Source of the DNA: Bog-473 sp963824195
Lineage (GTDB): Bacteria > Actinomycetota > Acidimicrobiia > Acidimicrobiales > RAAP-2
DNA length: 64,000 bases
Assembly: GCA_963824195.1 (NCBI GenBank)
Contig: CAWGOJ010000018.1
Span: 203,552-267,551, forward strand
Direction of reading: 5' to 3'
In this document: positions 18,745 through 27,061 of the stretch, in pieces
How the letters are laid out: every line of letters starts with the position of its first letter
Position numbering within the stretch: the first letter of the stretch is position 1
Notes under the pieces: model-generated
Told to the model about the DNA's origin: nothing
Database searches by the model: none
What the model saw: the letters and a program-made list of their open reading frames with translations, nothing else
Translations under genes and position numbers: made by a program

Positions 18745-19902
18745 ATGACTAGCTCTACGATTTCCAGGTTGGCGTCTGAGGTCTCGGTCTCTCTTGAAGG
18801 TGTCGGTTCCTTCTTGCCGGACCGCCGAGTCCCCAACGAAGAGATCCTTGAATACCTGCATCCAATCCGCCCTGATGGCAGACCCCTTGAGCCAGAGTGG
18901 GTCGTGAGACATCTCGGCATCGATGAGCGGCGATTGGACTACGAGTTCGGTGGAGCGCGCAAGCGGAGCCGGGCCAAGGGGGGGCTGTTCGACGGTGATC
19001 TGGCACTACGAGCCAGTTGCGCCGCCCTCGCCGACGCTGGGATCGAGGCGGTCGACGTTGATGTCTTGGTCCATGTCACCACCACGCCTGACCTCATCGC
19101 CTGCCAGGACCACTTTCGGTTCCTGATGACCGAGCTCGGGTTGCGCCGCGACGCCGATCTGGTCCATCACAACCTCGGGTGCGCTGGACTGGCCGCGGGA
19201 TTTCGCACCACAGCGTGCTCGCTCGTCTCGATGGCACCAGCCACCGCCCTGGTGGTGGCGAGCAACTGCCCATCGGGCTACTTTGGTCCAGAGGTCCACG
19301 ACTACTACTACAAGCACCAAAGCGGCCTGGGATGGTTGGCACCTCTCATGTTCGCCGATGGTGCCGGTGCGGCCGTCTGGCGATCGGCGCCGCGTGACCG
19401 GAACCAAGTTCCGACCGGCTTGTTGTCAGTGCGTTATGAGAGCAGCCCTGACATCGGCCTCGTCAGCTACCCCGGGGGCGGATGCCTGCATCACACCTCG
19501 GCTACCAACGTGGCCGATCACGTGTTCCTGATGGACGGCGTAAAGGTGGCCGAGGTGTTCCCACCGCTGATGGCGCGAGACTTCGAGATGCTCCAGGAAG
19601 ACTGGCCGACAACCGTCAAACCGGTCACCGGCACCGATTTCGACGTCGACGGCGTCGCCCGCTGGTATCTGCACCAGGCCAACGGGGTGGTGGTCCGCCA
19701 AGCGATCGAGATGCTCGGCCTTCCACCGGACCGCGTACCGATCAGCGTCGATCACTATGGCAACACCTCGGCGGCAAGCACGTTGATCCTGTTGGACGAA
19801 GACCGCCGTGCCGGCCGTGTCGACGAGGGTGACCTCGTGGTCTTCTTGTGGGTCGGTGCCGGCAACGGCGCCATGAACGGATACGCAGCCGTCGTACTCT
19901 GA
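18745..19902 (+). CDS. 3-oxoacyl-ACP synthase III (KASIII/FabH)-like condensing enzyme
   Basis: The ATG at 18745, after GGGGTGG, gives 385 residues, slightly long for FabH. The thiolase-fold catalytic triad is complete: Cys in HHNLGCAGLAAG near residue 145, His in WYLHQANGVVV near residue 310, and Asn in DHYGNTSAASTL near residue 340. The N-terminal VSLEGVGSFLPDRRVPNEEI matches the family start, and the C-terminal FLWVGAGNGAMNGYAAV matches the family end. It should carry out decarboxylative or non-decarboxylative Claisen condensation of acyl-thioesters. Housekeeping fab genes are absent nearby, so a specialised lipid or secondary-metabolite role is as likely as fatty acid initiation. Confidence 0.87.
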   Translation: MTSSTISRLASEVSVSLEGVGSFLPDRRVPNEEILEYLHPIRPDGRPLEPEWVVRHLGIDERRLDYEFGGARKRSRAKGGLFDGDLALRASCAALADAGIEAVDVDVLVHVTTTPDLIACQDHFRFLMTELGLRRDADLVHHNLGCAGLAAGFRTTACSLVSMAPATALVVASNCPSGYFGPEVHDYYYKHQSGLGWLAPLMFADGAGAAVWRSAPRDRNQVPTGLLSVRYESSPDIGLVSYPGGGCLHHTSATNVADHVFLMDGVKVAEVFPPLMARDFEMLQEDWPTTVKPVTGTDFDVDGVARWYLHQANGVVVRQAIEMLGLPPDRVPISVDHYGNTSAASTLILLDEDRRAGRVDEGDLVVFLWVGAGNGAMNGYAAVVL

Positions 19903-20268
19903 CGGGCGACGACTCCACGATTTCTTACGTGGCCGAGCCCGGCCGTGTCGCCGCATCGGGGATCGACATCTGGCGCGGCTTGAGCTTCGAGCCGTTCTGG
20001 GCGGCTGCCGCTCCGATCGTACGGTTCTGTATGCCCGCTACACACGCTGAGCGCCAGCAGCCATCGGCATATTGCGGCTTTGCTGGGCCCCGAGTGCCGC
20101 CTGTGGCGAGCACCCGTAGGACCGGCAGCTGGATTTCGTCGTCGGCGACAGCTCTGGTCCCCCATCGTGTCTTCCGTCTACCCAGTTACCACCCGGTCCA
20201 CTGCATCCGGCCCTGTACTAGAGCGGTCTACCACGGATCTGCCCACGATCTACGAGCCGATCGAACAG
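19903..20268. other. Intergenic region with a partial repeat copy
   Basis: The region lies between two convergent genes. Apart from the partial repeat at 20173-20233 I see no gene. It is the natural place for bidirectional termination, but no clear stem with a T-tract was found. Confidence 0.4.
20173..20233 (-). repeat. Dispersed repeat, partial copy lacking the tRNA half
   Basis: Only the distal part of the repeat is present: a TCTACCCAGTTACCACC segment, one CGGTCCACTGCATCCG unit, and the palindrome region TACTAGAGCGGTCTACCA. No tRNA-Gly segment is found in the preceding bases. Orientation is the same as in all other copies. Confidence 0.7.
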
Positions 20269-21678
20269 CTACCCGTGAGAACTGATCCTCTTTAGGAATG
20301 GCACGAGGTGAACGAAAAACACATTGTTGGGGTAGGCACCGGCGGGATCGTTGTGCGAATACGTGCTCTGGCGATTGACCAGTGTGAGATTTCCTTGCGG
20401 AATGCCCGACTGCTTGGCCAAGAGTTGGGCGCCCGCCAGCACGCTTGCTCCACCGAGACGTGCACCGAAGGCATAGATCAACAGATTCTTTGGTAGCGAG
20501 TGGCCCATGCTGGCGTCGACGCCGAGCACAGCCTGCGCCGGATTTGCATTCCCGTTGTCGACTGCGCCGGTATCGTCGGTCAGCCGCTGTGGGAAGTACC
20601 ACTCAGTGCCGTCAACACTCTTCATCGGATACCCCGAGAACATCGTCGCGAAGCGCTTAATCGGGGTCAACGCGCCTGCGCCACTCCAGCCACGAATCGG
20701 GCCGCTCTGGGTAAGCCCTTGACCGAGATGTGCTTGCGCTGCCAGCAAACTTGGGGGAGAAGTCGAGGCGTTGAGGGCGTAGCCGTACTGTCCGAGGTTG
20801 GTGACCCGGACCGTCGGCACGATGTCAGAAGGGAGCAATCCCGACATCTGGCCCAGCGATGGCTGGTTGGGAAAGAGCAGCGCAGCCAGAGATCCCGTGG
20901 CGTTGAACAATCCGGCATAGGGTGCGGCGATGCCGCCGAAAGCCAGCCAAGGGGAAACGCTGGGCACGTCGAGGGCCTGCAATGTCTCGGTAGCCTGCTG
21001 GGCGCTGACCGCGCTCGGAGCGCTGCCACCGTCGATATAGACGAGGCCGGCCAATGCGTCGGCTCCAGCCTTGCCGTTGAAGTCCCAGGTGGCATACGCC
21101 GTGACCACCGATCCCCCGAGTGAGTGGCCACCGAGCACCACCTTGCCACCCAATCTCTTCGCGGCGTTGATCACCATGTGCAGGTCTTGGACGGCGACGT
21201 TCATACCCCATTGCTTGGCGAACTCAACGCTCGAGGTGGGAATCGGTTGGAAGTGATGCGTGATGCTGGGATCTTTGAGGTATCCGAGGTAATAGTCGAA
21301 GAGCTGCGTCGCTGTTGCCTTGCCTTCCTTGGCCAGGTTCAGCTCCGACTGGTCCTCGAGCAGGTTCTCACGGCGCTCCACCGACCAGACTTGCCAGCCG
21401 CTCGTCTTCGAGACGATCCATTTTGCCAGCGGCACGAAGTAGGCACTCCCGGCGGAGGTGCCCGGCTCTAAGACCAAGACATTCTTCGCGCCGGAGGGTC
21501 CGATCCTGATCACCCCGACCTTGTTGAACTTCGCCGGCGTGCCCGGAGCTGAAAAACCTTTCATCCAGGTCACGCCTAGATGAGCCGCCGGAGTGCTGGC
21601 AGAGGCCATACGAGCGAAGATCGGAACAAGCGCCGACACACACGCGATCGCCATCGCCGCCAGTAGGCCTCGTCTCAT
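20269..21678 (-). CDS. Secreted alpha/beta hydrolase
   Basis: Starting at the ATG at 21678, the 469-residue protein begins MRRGLLAAMAIACVSALVP, a signal peptide ending around ARMASA. The frame is open to 21825, but the extra 49 residues would bury the signal. The nucleophile elbow is VVLGGHSLGGSVVTAY with Ser in GHSLG near residue 170; LVYIDGGSAPSAVSA follows. A late SHNDPAGAYPNN segment could hold the catalytic His. The size and export suggest an extracellular esterase or lipase. It ends next to the partial repeat and is convergent with the KASIII-like gene. Confidence 0.82.
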   Translation of the reverse strand: MRRGLLAAMAIACVSALVPIFARMASASTPAAHLGVTWMKGFSAPGTPAKFNKVGVIRIGPSGAKNVLVLEPGTSAGSAYFVPLAKWIVSKTSGWQVWSVERRENLLEDQSELNLAKEGKATATQLFDYYLGYLKDPSITHHFQPIPTSSVEFAKQWGMNVAVQDLHMVINAAKRLGGKVVLGGHSLGGSVVTAYATWDFNGKAGADALAGLVYIDGGSAPSAVSAQQATETLQALDVPSVSPWLAFGGIAAPYAGLFNATGSLAALLFPNQPSLGQMSGLLPSDIVPTVRVTNLGQYGYALNASTSPPSLLAAQAHLGQGLTQSGPIRGWSGAGALTPIKRFATMFSGYPMKSVDGTEWYFPQRLTDDTGAVDNGNANPAQAVLGVDASMGHSLPKNLLIYAFGARLGGASVLAGAQLLAKQSGIPQGNLTLVNRQSTYSHNDPAGAYPNNVFFVHLVPFLKRISSHG

Positions 21679-22096
21679 CCGTCGTACCCGCCTCAGAGCA
21701 CGGTCACCCCGGCCGGACCAAGGCCCAGCCGGAGCGGGATCCGACGAGTTTGCGAAAACAACCTGGAATCCGTGTCGTCCGTATAAGGCCGAGGAGTTGT
21801 GGGTCATCTTTGTGGTCTCGAGCATGTATTGGCTGCCATCAGTGGATGTGAAGCAGACAGATCCTGCCCGGATTCAATCAGAAAGTGACAGCGCTGATCG
21901 GCGCCGATACTTGACGGCACCGATACCAGGAAGACGGGATTCGGTCCCCGGTGGGCGCCAACGCAAATGGACGGGTCCCAATGAGCGGAAAACCGCCTTC
22001 TACCTGGCAACTTGGAGCGGAAGACGGGATTCGAACCCGCGACCCTCACCTTGGCAAGCGGTGGACAAACCGCACATGGCGGGTCATTCTGATTGC
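21679..22096. other. Divergent intergenic region carrying repeat copy B
   Basis: About 420 bases lie between the start codons of two secreted-protein genes on opposite strands, with repeat copy B at 21985-22062. Both promoters should lie here. No operator was recognised. Confidence 0.4.
21985..22062 (-). repeat. tRNA-Gly-half dispersed repeat, copy B (truncated)
   Basis: The flank GGAAAACCGCCTTCTACCTGG and the tRNA-like part (TCCA at 22013) are well conserved. The sequence leaves the consensus right after the anticodon loop (CAAGCGGTGG), so the direct repeats and palindrome are missing. The next gene starts only 35 bp further on. Confidence 0.8.
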
Positions 22097-22723
22097 ATGC
22101 AATCAGCAGCATTGTTCGCCCAGAGGCCGTGGCGTCGATGCACGTGGCTCGGGACACTCACTCTGGCCACGTCCGCCGTGCTCGTCATCGGCACTGCCGG
22201 AGCCAGCTCCGACGCGCAGGCACAGGGCCCGCACCACACCCGACTCGACATGTCGTCCAAGCATCACAAGCGCCACACCAGCCACACGCCCCAGCATGGC
22301 AAGGCCCAACAGAGCAGTAACAGCCCCTGCCTGGAGGGGGCCTGGAATGTGACGAGCATCACCTTGGGTACAACCGGGCTGACCTTCACCGGTGGTGCCG
22401 GAACGACCGTGGACATCATGTCCAATGGGAACGCACTCGGAAATTTCACGCCTGGTGCACCGCTCGTGGGCAGCGAGGGCTCAGCCAAGTTCAACGGCAC
22501 CGTGACCGACCACTACGGCTTCTCACCCAAGACCACGTCGCACTCGGGCACCTTCCCGGTCTCGACGGTCAGCGACGATGCCACCATCACGGTGGGCGGT
22601 GTGACCAGGCCCGTCACGTCCTCGCCCGAGCAAGGCTCGTACAGCTGCACCGGTAAGGACCTGTCGCTGACCTTTACCAGCGGTGGCAACACACTGACGT
22701 ACCAGATGTCCCCCGCTGCCTGA
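22097..22723 (+). CDS. Secreted hypothetical protein
   Basis: The ATG at 22097 gives 208 residues. Residues 1-43 form a signal peptide (basic RPWRR, then TWLGTLTLATSAVLVIG, cleavage around DAQA). A His/Lys/Ser-rich linker follows (SSKHHKRHTSHTPQHGK). The mature domain begins CLEGAWNVTSITLG and is rich in Gly/Thr/Ser beta strands (FTGGAGTTVDIMSNG, GSAKFNGTVTDHYGF). It has two Cys (near residues 76 and 190) that could form a disulfide. The layout resembles lipocalin-like beta-barrel proteins, but I do not recognise a named family. The start lies 35 bp from repeat copy B. Confidence 0.65.
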   Translation: MQSAALFAQRPWRRCTWLGTLTLATSAVLVIGTAGASSDAQAQGPHHTRLDMSSKHHKRHTSHTPQHGKAQQSSNSPCLEGAWNVTSITLGTTGLTFTGGAGTTVDIMSNGNALGNFTPGAPLVGSEGSAKFNGTVTDHYGFSPKTTSHSGTFPVSTVSDDATITVGGVTRPVTSSPEQGSYSCTGKDLSLTFTSGGNTLTYQMSPAA

Positions 22724-22893
22724 CACGATTCGATGGCGCTTCGCCCTGGGCAAGGGCGGGGAGGGCAGGGCTAGGTAGAAACTCATAAAGATCGTGTGGG
22801 ACGCCCGTTGCACCCGCGCCAGCTCGTACCGGCAACACTCATCCCGGGGCACGGGAAGTGGCACGTGTAGCCGTTGGCGCACTCTGAGCTCGC

Positions 22894-23325
22894 CTACTCG
22901 CCGATTCCGTAAAGAAAGTCATCTAGTGTTCTCCAGCCGTCCTTAGTAATCCGCCCCCCGCCGGGGTGCCGGGCCACAACTACGGCCACCCCGTCCGGGT
23001 CGCGGCCTACCACGGCAGTCCACTCGCTGTGATCACGCCGGCTGACGAGGAGTCTCCGAGAGTCCAAATCACTCGCGATCCGCTCCAGTTGATCGGCTGA
23101 CTCGACCTCCAATATGAAGGCTCGCAGACCGGTATGGCCAGCTCCTCCGAGACGACCGCTCCCAAACGCTCGCAACACGATGACCTGAGGTTGGTCGCTC
23201 CCCGGAGCGCTCACCGCCGCCAATTGCTCCTCTTGGGACAGCAGCGTAAAGCCAAGCACCTCACGATAGAAGTCAATCGATCGGTTGAGATCAGTTACGT
23301 TCATCACGACACCTTGAAAGTTCAT
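22894..23325 (-). CDS. VOC (glyoxalase/bleomycin-resistance) family protein
   Basis: The ATG at 23325 (MNFQGVVMNVTDLNRSIDFY) gives 143 residues, one VOC domain. REVLGFTLLSQEEQ and the C-terminal WTAVVGRDPDGVAVVVARH strand are typical. The usual metal ligands are not all apparent, because the first His is replaced in the VVMNVTDL strand, so the activity is unknown. Its start overlaps the stop of the short frame at 23322-23492 (ATGA), implying translational coupling. It probably belongs to a small operon read leftwards from about 23.93 kb. Confidence 0.8.
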   Translation of the reverse strand: MNFQGVVMNVTDLNRSIDFYREVLGFTLLSQEEQLAAVSAPGSDQPQVIVLRAFGSGRLGGAGHTGLRAFILEVESADQLERIASDLDSRRLLVSRRDHSEWTAVVGRDPDGVAVVVARHPGGGRITKDGWRTLDDFLYGIGE

Positions 23326-23492
23326 CCTTTGCTCCAAGTCTTCAGTGGAGCGGAGGCACCATGCCAAGCCCCCGCACACCCAAGCTGCACCTGCCATCCA
23401 GAGTTGCCCGGATCTGCCGGAATGCGTTCTTTCAGCTCGGTCTGCGGCGTCCCTTTCGGGACCTTGATATCGAAGTCGACCAGATAGTCCAT
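23322..23492 (-). pseudogene. Muconolactone isomerase-like fragment
   Basis: The ATG at 23492 follows a strong GAGGAGAG site. The first 30 residues (MDYLVDFDIKVPKGTPQTE) look like the start of muconolactone isomerase-like ferredoxin-fold proteins. The remainder (WQVQLGCAGAWHGASAPLK) does not fit the family. The alternative frame contains GGLAWCLRSTEDLEQ, which looks closer to the family's later part, so a frameshift followed by truncation is likely. Only 56 residues remain against about 90 in the family. It overlaps the VOC gene by 4 nt. Family assignment is tentative. Confidence 0.45.
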
Positions 23493-23555
23493 GACGTCTC
23501 TCCTCAAATCGCTCGCCCTACAGAGTCATCGACGCCAGCGGCATGCCGGCTCCGG

Positions 23556-23930
23556 CTACAAGCCGGAAACGAGCTCGTCCACGATCTTCGCTGCTGGTTG
23601 TGGCTGCCTGGTGAGCGCAACGCTCTGTCCGGCCCACAACGAGACCGCTTGGATATCACCGGTGGTACCGACCAGCGGCGCCGCCGTCGCGTACCGGATT
23701 GGTTCGCCGGAGGCGAAGTGCGCGATGACACCGTAGGCGACGGTGACCTTCGAATACTTCGCAGTGAGCTCCAGGTGTTGCCGGTGATCCTTCGGACAGT
23801 AGTTGCCCCGCGCCAGTGTGAGCACCAGCGGGTCATCGCACTGGAGCTCGCTGAGCTTGCGCACCGTGTTGGTGCGATCTGGCAGTGCGTAGTCGGGGAA
23901 GGTGCCGCCTGGTCTGATGTCGGATCGCAT
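23556..23930 (-). CDS. Chimeric peroxiredoxin N-terminus / nitronate monooxygenase-like C-terminus
   Basis: This 124-residue frame starts MRSDIRPGGTFPDYALPD and runs through LVLTLARGNYCPKDHRQHLE, the N-terminal half of a redoxin-type peroxiredoxin including the peroxidatic-position Cys near residue 45. From about residue 65 it changes to PIRYATAAPLVGTTGDIQAV and SLWAGQSVALTRQPQPAAKI. That is the C-terminal end of nitronate monooxygenase-like flavoproteins, without their TIM barrel. The N-terminal part is paralogous to the protein at 40483-41097. The fusion is in frame and has no stop, so it may be expressed, but neither catalytic fold is complete. Confidence 0.6.
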   Translation of the reverse strand: MRSDIRPGGTFPDYALPDRTNTVRKLSELQCDDPLVLTLARGNYCPKDHRQHLELTAKYSKVTVAYGVIAHFASGEPIRYATAAPLVGTTGDIQAVSLWAGQSVALTRQPQPAAKIVDELVSGL

Positions 23931-24148
23931 GGATCACCGCCCCTTTCGTCGCCTCAACGGGCAACCTTCGAGGTGGAGTCGGGCCCGTCCCGCCCAGCGA
24001 CGGGCGAGCTTGTCGTCACAAGATTATCCTTCCCGACCGCCACGTGCTAAATGTCCCGGCTGATAGCTCGACCACAATGGGCGGGACCCGACGCTTCACC
24101 GGAGTTGCCAGATACCGATCCCGCGGATGTACGGGCGAAGGAGCTCAC

Positions 24149-26080
24149 ATGAGCACGACCCCTATAGCCGACTATGCGCTCCTGTCGGATCGGCACAGCG
24201 CTGCGCTGGTGAGCCGGGACGGGTCGATCGACTGGTTGTGCTTCCCACGCTTCGACAGCCCGTCGATCTTCGGTCGCCTCCTCGGTGACGAAGCTGGCCA
24301 CTGGTCGATCCGGGCCACGAGCGCCACACAAGTCACTCGTCGCTATCTGGACCGCACCATGGTGTTGGAGACCACCTTCCGCACGCCGACGGGCATCGTC
24401 GCCATCACCGACGCCTTGGCCATGGGCGACGGCAACCGGGGGCATGAGCTCGGCAAGGGTGCGCCGCACCTATTGCTGCGGCGTGCGGCGTGCGTTGAAG
24501 GAGAAGTCGAGTTGTCCCTGGAGTACATCCCGCGCCCCGAGTACGGGCTCGTCCATCCCCTGCTCAACGCTGTCGACGGTGGAGTGACCGCGTTCGGGGG
24601 CGCCGACGTGCTGGTCCTCTCTTCTCCTGTGGCCCTGACCGTCGACCGGTCGGCGGTCTCAGGCCAGCTCCAGCTCCGCCGCGGCGAGAGCGCGGGCTTC
24701 GCCCTACATCACAGGAAGCGGGCCGAGACGGGCTCAGCCAAGGTCTGGAGCCAATCCGAGATTGGCGCACGCTTCGACAACACCGTTTCGGCGTGGGAGT
24801 CGTGGTCGGAGCTCCACCAGGCCTACGTAGGTCCGTGGCGAGACCTGGTGCACCACAGTGGACGGGTGCTCCAGTCACTCTCCTTTGCACCCACCGGCGC
24901 CATCTGCGCCGCGGCCACCACGTCGCTGCCGGAGACGGTGGGCGGTGCCCGAAACTGGGACTACCGCTACACCTGGGTCCGGGACGCTTCCTTCACGATC
25001 GAGGCCCTGTGGGTGGCGGCCTGCCCTGACGAAGCCAACGAGTTCTTCGATTACGTGACCACGTCCGCTGCCGGTTCGCTCGACGGAGGCGGCGACCTAC
25101 AGATCATGTTTGGCATCGGCGGCGAACGGGACCTGACGGAGAGGGAGCTGCCGCACCTGGAGGGCTGGAGACACTCTCCCCCGGTCCGCGTCGGCAACGG
25201 CGCCTGGAACCAGCGCCAGCTTGACGTCTACGGCGAATTGCTCAGCGCCGTGTACCGCCTCTCCGACCACCTGTTCGACGCCTCCCAACGGGTTGGGCCA
25301 ATGGCCGCCCCTGACAAGTGGGGTACGCCCCCCGATCTGGCACCAGCCACACGACGATTCTTCGTCCAACTGGCTGACACCGCCGCCCGGCGCTGGCAGG
25401 AAAAAGACCAAGGGATCTGGGAGGTTCGCGGCGAGCCTCGCGACTTCTTGTATTCCAAGCTGATGTGCTGGGTGGCTCTCGACCGGGTGGTGGCCTTAGC
25501 CGACCATCTCGACGCCTCCGACCGAGTCGAGGCATGGAAGCAGACCCAGGACCAGATCCGTGAGGCGATCCTGACCAGAGGCTGGAGTGACCGGGCCAAC
25601 GCCTTCACCCAGTCCTTCGGCTCCGACGAGCTCGACGCCTCCAGCCTGATGCTGCCCTTGGTGGGGTTCCTTCCCGCCGACGATCCCAGAGTGCTGGCCA
25701 CGATCAACGCGACCGAAGAACGTCTCACCGATGAGCGCGGACTGGTGTACCGCTACCGGTCCCACGACGGGCTCGAGGGCGAGGAAGGCACGTTCCTTCT
25801 GTGTACCTTCTGGCTGGCCCAGGCCCTGGCCCGGGCCGGACAGCCGGCTCGGGCCCGCACCGTCTTCGAACGCGCCGTCGCTTTCGTCAACGACGTCGGA
25901 CTGCTCGCTGAGGAGATCGATCCCGTCACCGGAGAGCTCTTGGGCAACTTCCCCCAAGCCTTCAGCCACATCGGGCTCGTCAACGCGGCCTGGGCCATTT
26001 CTGAGGTCCAACTCCGACACACGCCACCGGTTGAAAGTACCCCCGGCACGTCGGGTCCGTCGGATCGAGCTCCGGCTTGA
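24149..26080 (+). CDS. Glycoside hydrolase family 15 protein (glucoamylase/trehalase-like)
   Basis: The ATG at 24149 follows AAGGAG and gives 643 residues, the normal size of GH15 actinobacterial enzymes. The start TPIADYALLSDRHSAALVS and DGSIDWLCFPRFDSPSIFG are highly typical of the N-terminal beta-sandwich. The (alpha/alpha)6 barrel contains GGARNWDYRYTWVRDASFT. The general acid/base regions are visible as EVRGEPRDFLYSKLMCWVAL and the late GLLAEEIDPVTGELLGNFP. Mycobacterial relatives are alpha,alpha-trehalases; others are glucoamylases, so trehalose or maltodextrin is the likely substrate. It could feed glucose toward the G6PDH at 28.6 kb. Confidence 0.9.
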   Translation: MSTTPIADYALLSDRHSAALVSRDGSIDWLCFPRFDSPSIFGRLLGDEAGHWSIRATSATQVTRRYLDRTMVLETTFRTPTGIVAITDALAMGDGNRGHELGKGAPHLLLRRAACVEGEVELSLEYIPRPEYGLVHPLLNAVDGGVTAFGGADVLVLSSPVALTVDRSAVSGQLQLRRGESAGFALHHRKRAETGSAKVWSQSEIGARFDNTVSAWESWSELHQAYVGPWRDLVHHSGRVLQSLSFAPTGAICAAATTSLPETVGGARNWDYRYTWVRDASFTIEALWVAACPDEANEFFDYVTTSAAGSLDGGGDLQIMFGIGGERDLTERELPHLEGWRHSPPVRVGNGAWNQRQLDVYGELLSAVYRLSDHLFDASQRVGPMAAPDKWGTPPDLAPATRRFFVQLADTAARRWQEKDQGIWEVRGEPRDFLYSKLMCWVALDRVVALADHLDASDRVEAWKQTQDQIREAILTRGWSDRANAFTQSFGSDELDASSLMLPLVGFLPADDPRVLATINATEERLTDERGLVYRYRSHDGLEGEEGTFLLCTFWLAQALARAGQPARARTVFERAVAFVNDVGLLAEEIDPVTGELLGNFPQAFSHIGLVNAAWAISEVQLRHTPPVESTPGTSGPSDRAPA

Positions 26081-26376
26081 CAGCGGCCGATATCAGCTTC
26101 TCGATCGATAGCGCTGATGAACGGGCCGGGAAGCATGCTGGGAGCAACGAACGCCGCCCCGTGACGGCTGCACGTGAGGTCAGCCGGTGTGCACTCAATC
26201 GGCGGCCCAACACCGGAGATCGATTCCACCAGCGGACGGGCGCGCTCCGAGCGAGCCGCCACCTGCTCAGATGATGGACCCTGGACTTCGACGACGAGCG
26301 GCGCGAAGGTGATGCGAGGACCGGCTCCCGTGGGCGGGGCAGTGGCTATCGGGCCCGACGGAGAGGAGCTGCGATC

Positions 26377-26819
26377 GTGGACGTGAAGCTCGAAGCGGTG
26401 GTGGTGCCGGTGTCCGATGTAGACCGGGCCAAGGGCTTCTATGAGTCGCTGGGGTGGCGCCTGGACGCCGATTTCCCCAGTGACGGCGGCTTCCGGGTCG
26501 TCCAGCTGACGCCGCCAGGCTCGGCGTGCTCGATCATCTTCGGCAGTGGGGTCACCTCGGCCGCAACGGGCTGGGCTGAAGGTCTGCAGCTCGTCGTCAC
26601 CGATATCGAGGCGCCCGGGGCGAAGTGGTCGAGCGTGGTGTCGGGGTGAGCGAGGTGTCCCATGACACCGGTGGGGTGTTCCACCACGCCGGCATTGAGG
26701 CACGCGCTCCCGCCCCGGCTCCAGAGCACACGACCTATAGGTCGTTCGCGTCGTTCAGTGATCCGGACGGCAACGGCTGGTTTCTCCAAGAGGTGACGAC
26801 GCGCCTTCCGGGGCGGTGA
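26377..26819 (+). pseudogene. VOC family protein, frameshifted
   Basis: The GTG at 26377 follows GAGAGGAG. The first part (MDVKLEAVVVPVSDVDRAKG, then FYESLGWRLDADFPSDGG) is a canonical VOC N-terminus. After VVTDIEAPGAK the frame hits a stop at 26649. The other frame continues seamlessly as VVERGVGVSEVSHDTGGVFHH and SFASFSDPDGNGWFLQEVTT to 26819. One base was therefore gained or lost near 26610-26630. Joined, it would be about 147 residues, the normal length. Either a recent pseudogene or a sequencing error. Confidence 0.8.
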
Positions 26820-26866
26820 CCAACACGGAGAGCCGATACTCTCCGAGTCGGCCACTCTTGATCAGC

Positions 26867-27061
26867 ATGAGGTACCCGATGCCAGCCACCTACGATTCCG
26901 CCATCGATTTGGCCGCCGCTCTCCGCCAGGACGCGGTTGCTCACCGCCACCAAGGGGAGTTCGGGCATCCCGGCCGGGACTGGCCGGCTTGGTACGCGCA
27001 GCACATGGTGGACGAGCAGTCCCGGCTCTCGGGTCAGGCCGGCCCCGGGGCGGGCAGATGA
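26867..27061 (+). CDS. Small hypothetical protein coupled to the flavoprotein
   Basis: The 64-residue frame (MRYPMPATYDSAIDLAAALR) ends with DWPAWYAQHMVDEQSRLSG, a Trp-rich segment also seen at the ends of small actinobacterial proteins next to glyoxalase genes (from memory, not verified). Its TGA overlaps the ATG of the next gene (ATGA at 27058-27061), which supports real translation. An earlier in-frame start would be at 26816. No function can be given. Confidence 0.5.
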   Translation: MRYPMPATYDSAIDLAAALRQDAVAHRHQGEFGHPGRDWPAWYAQHMVDEQSRLSGQAGPGAGR

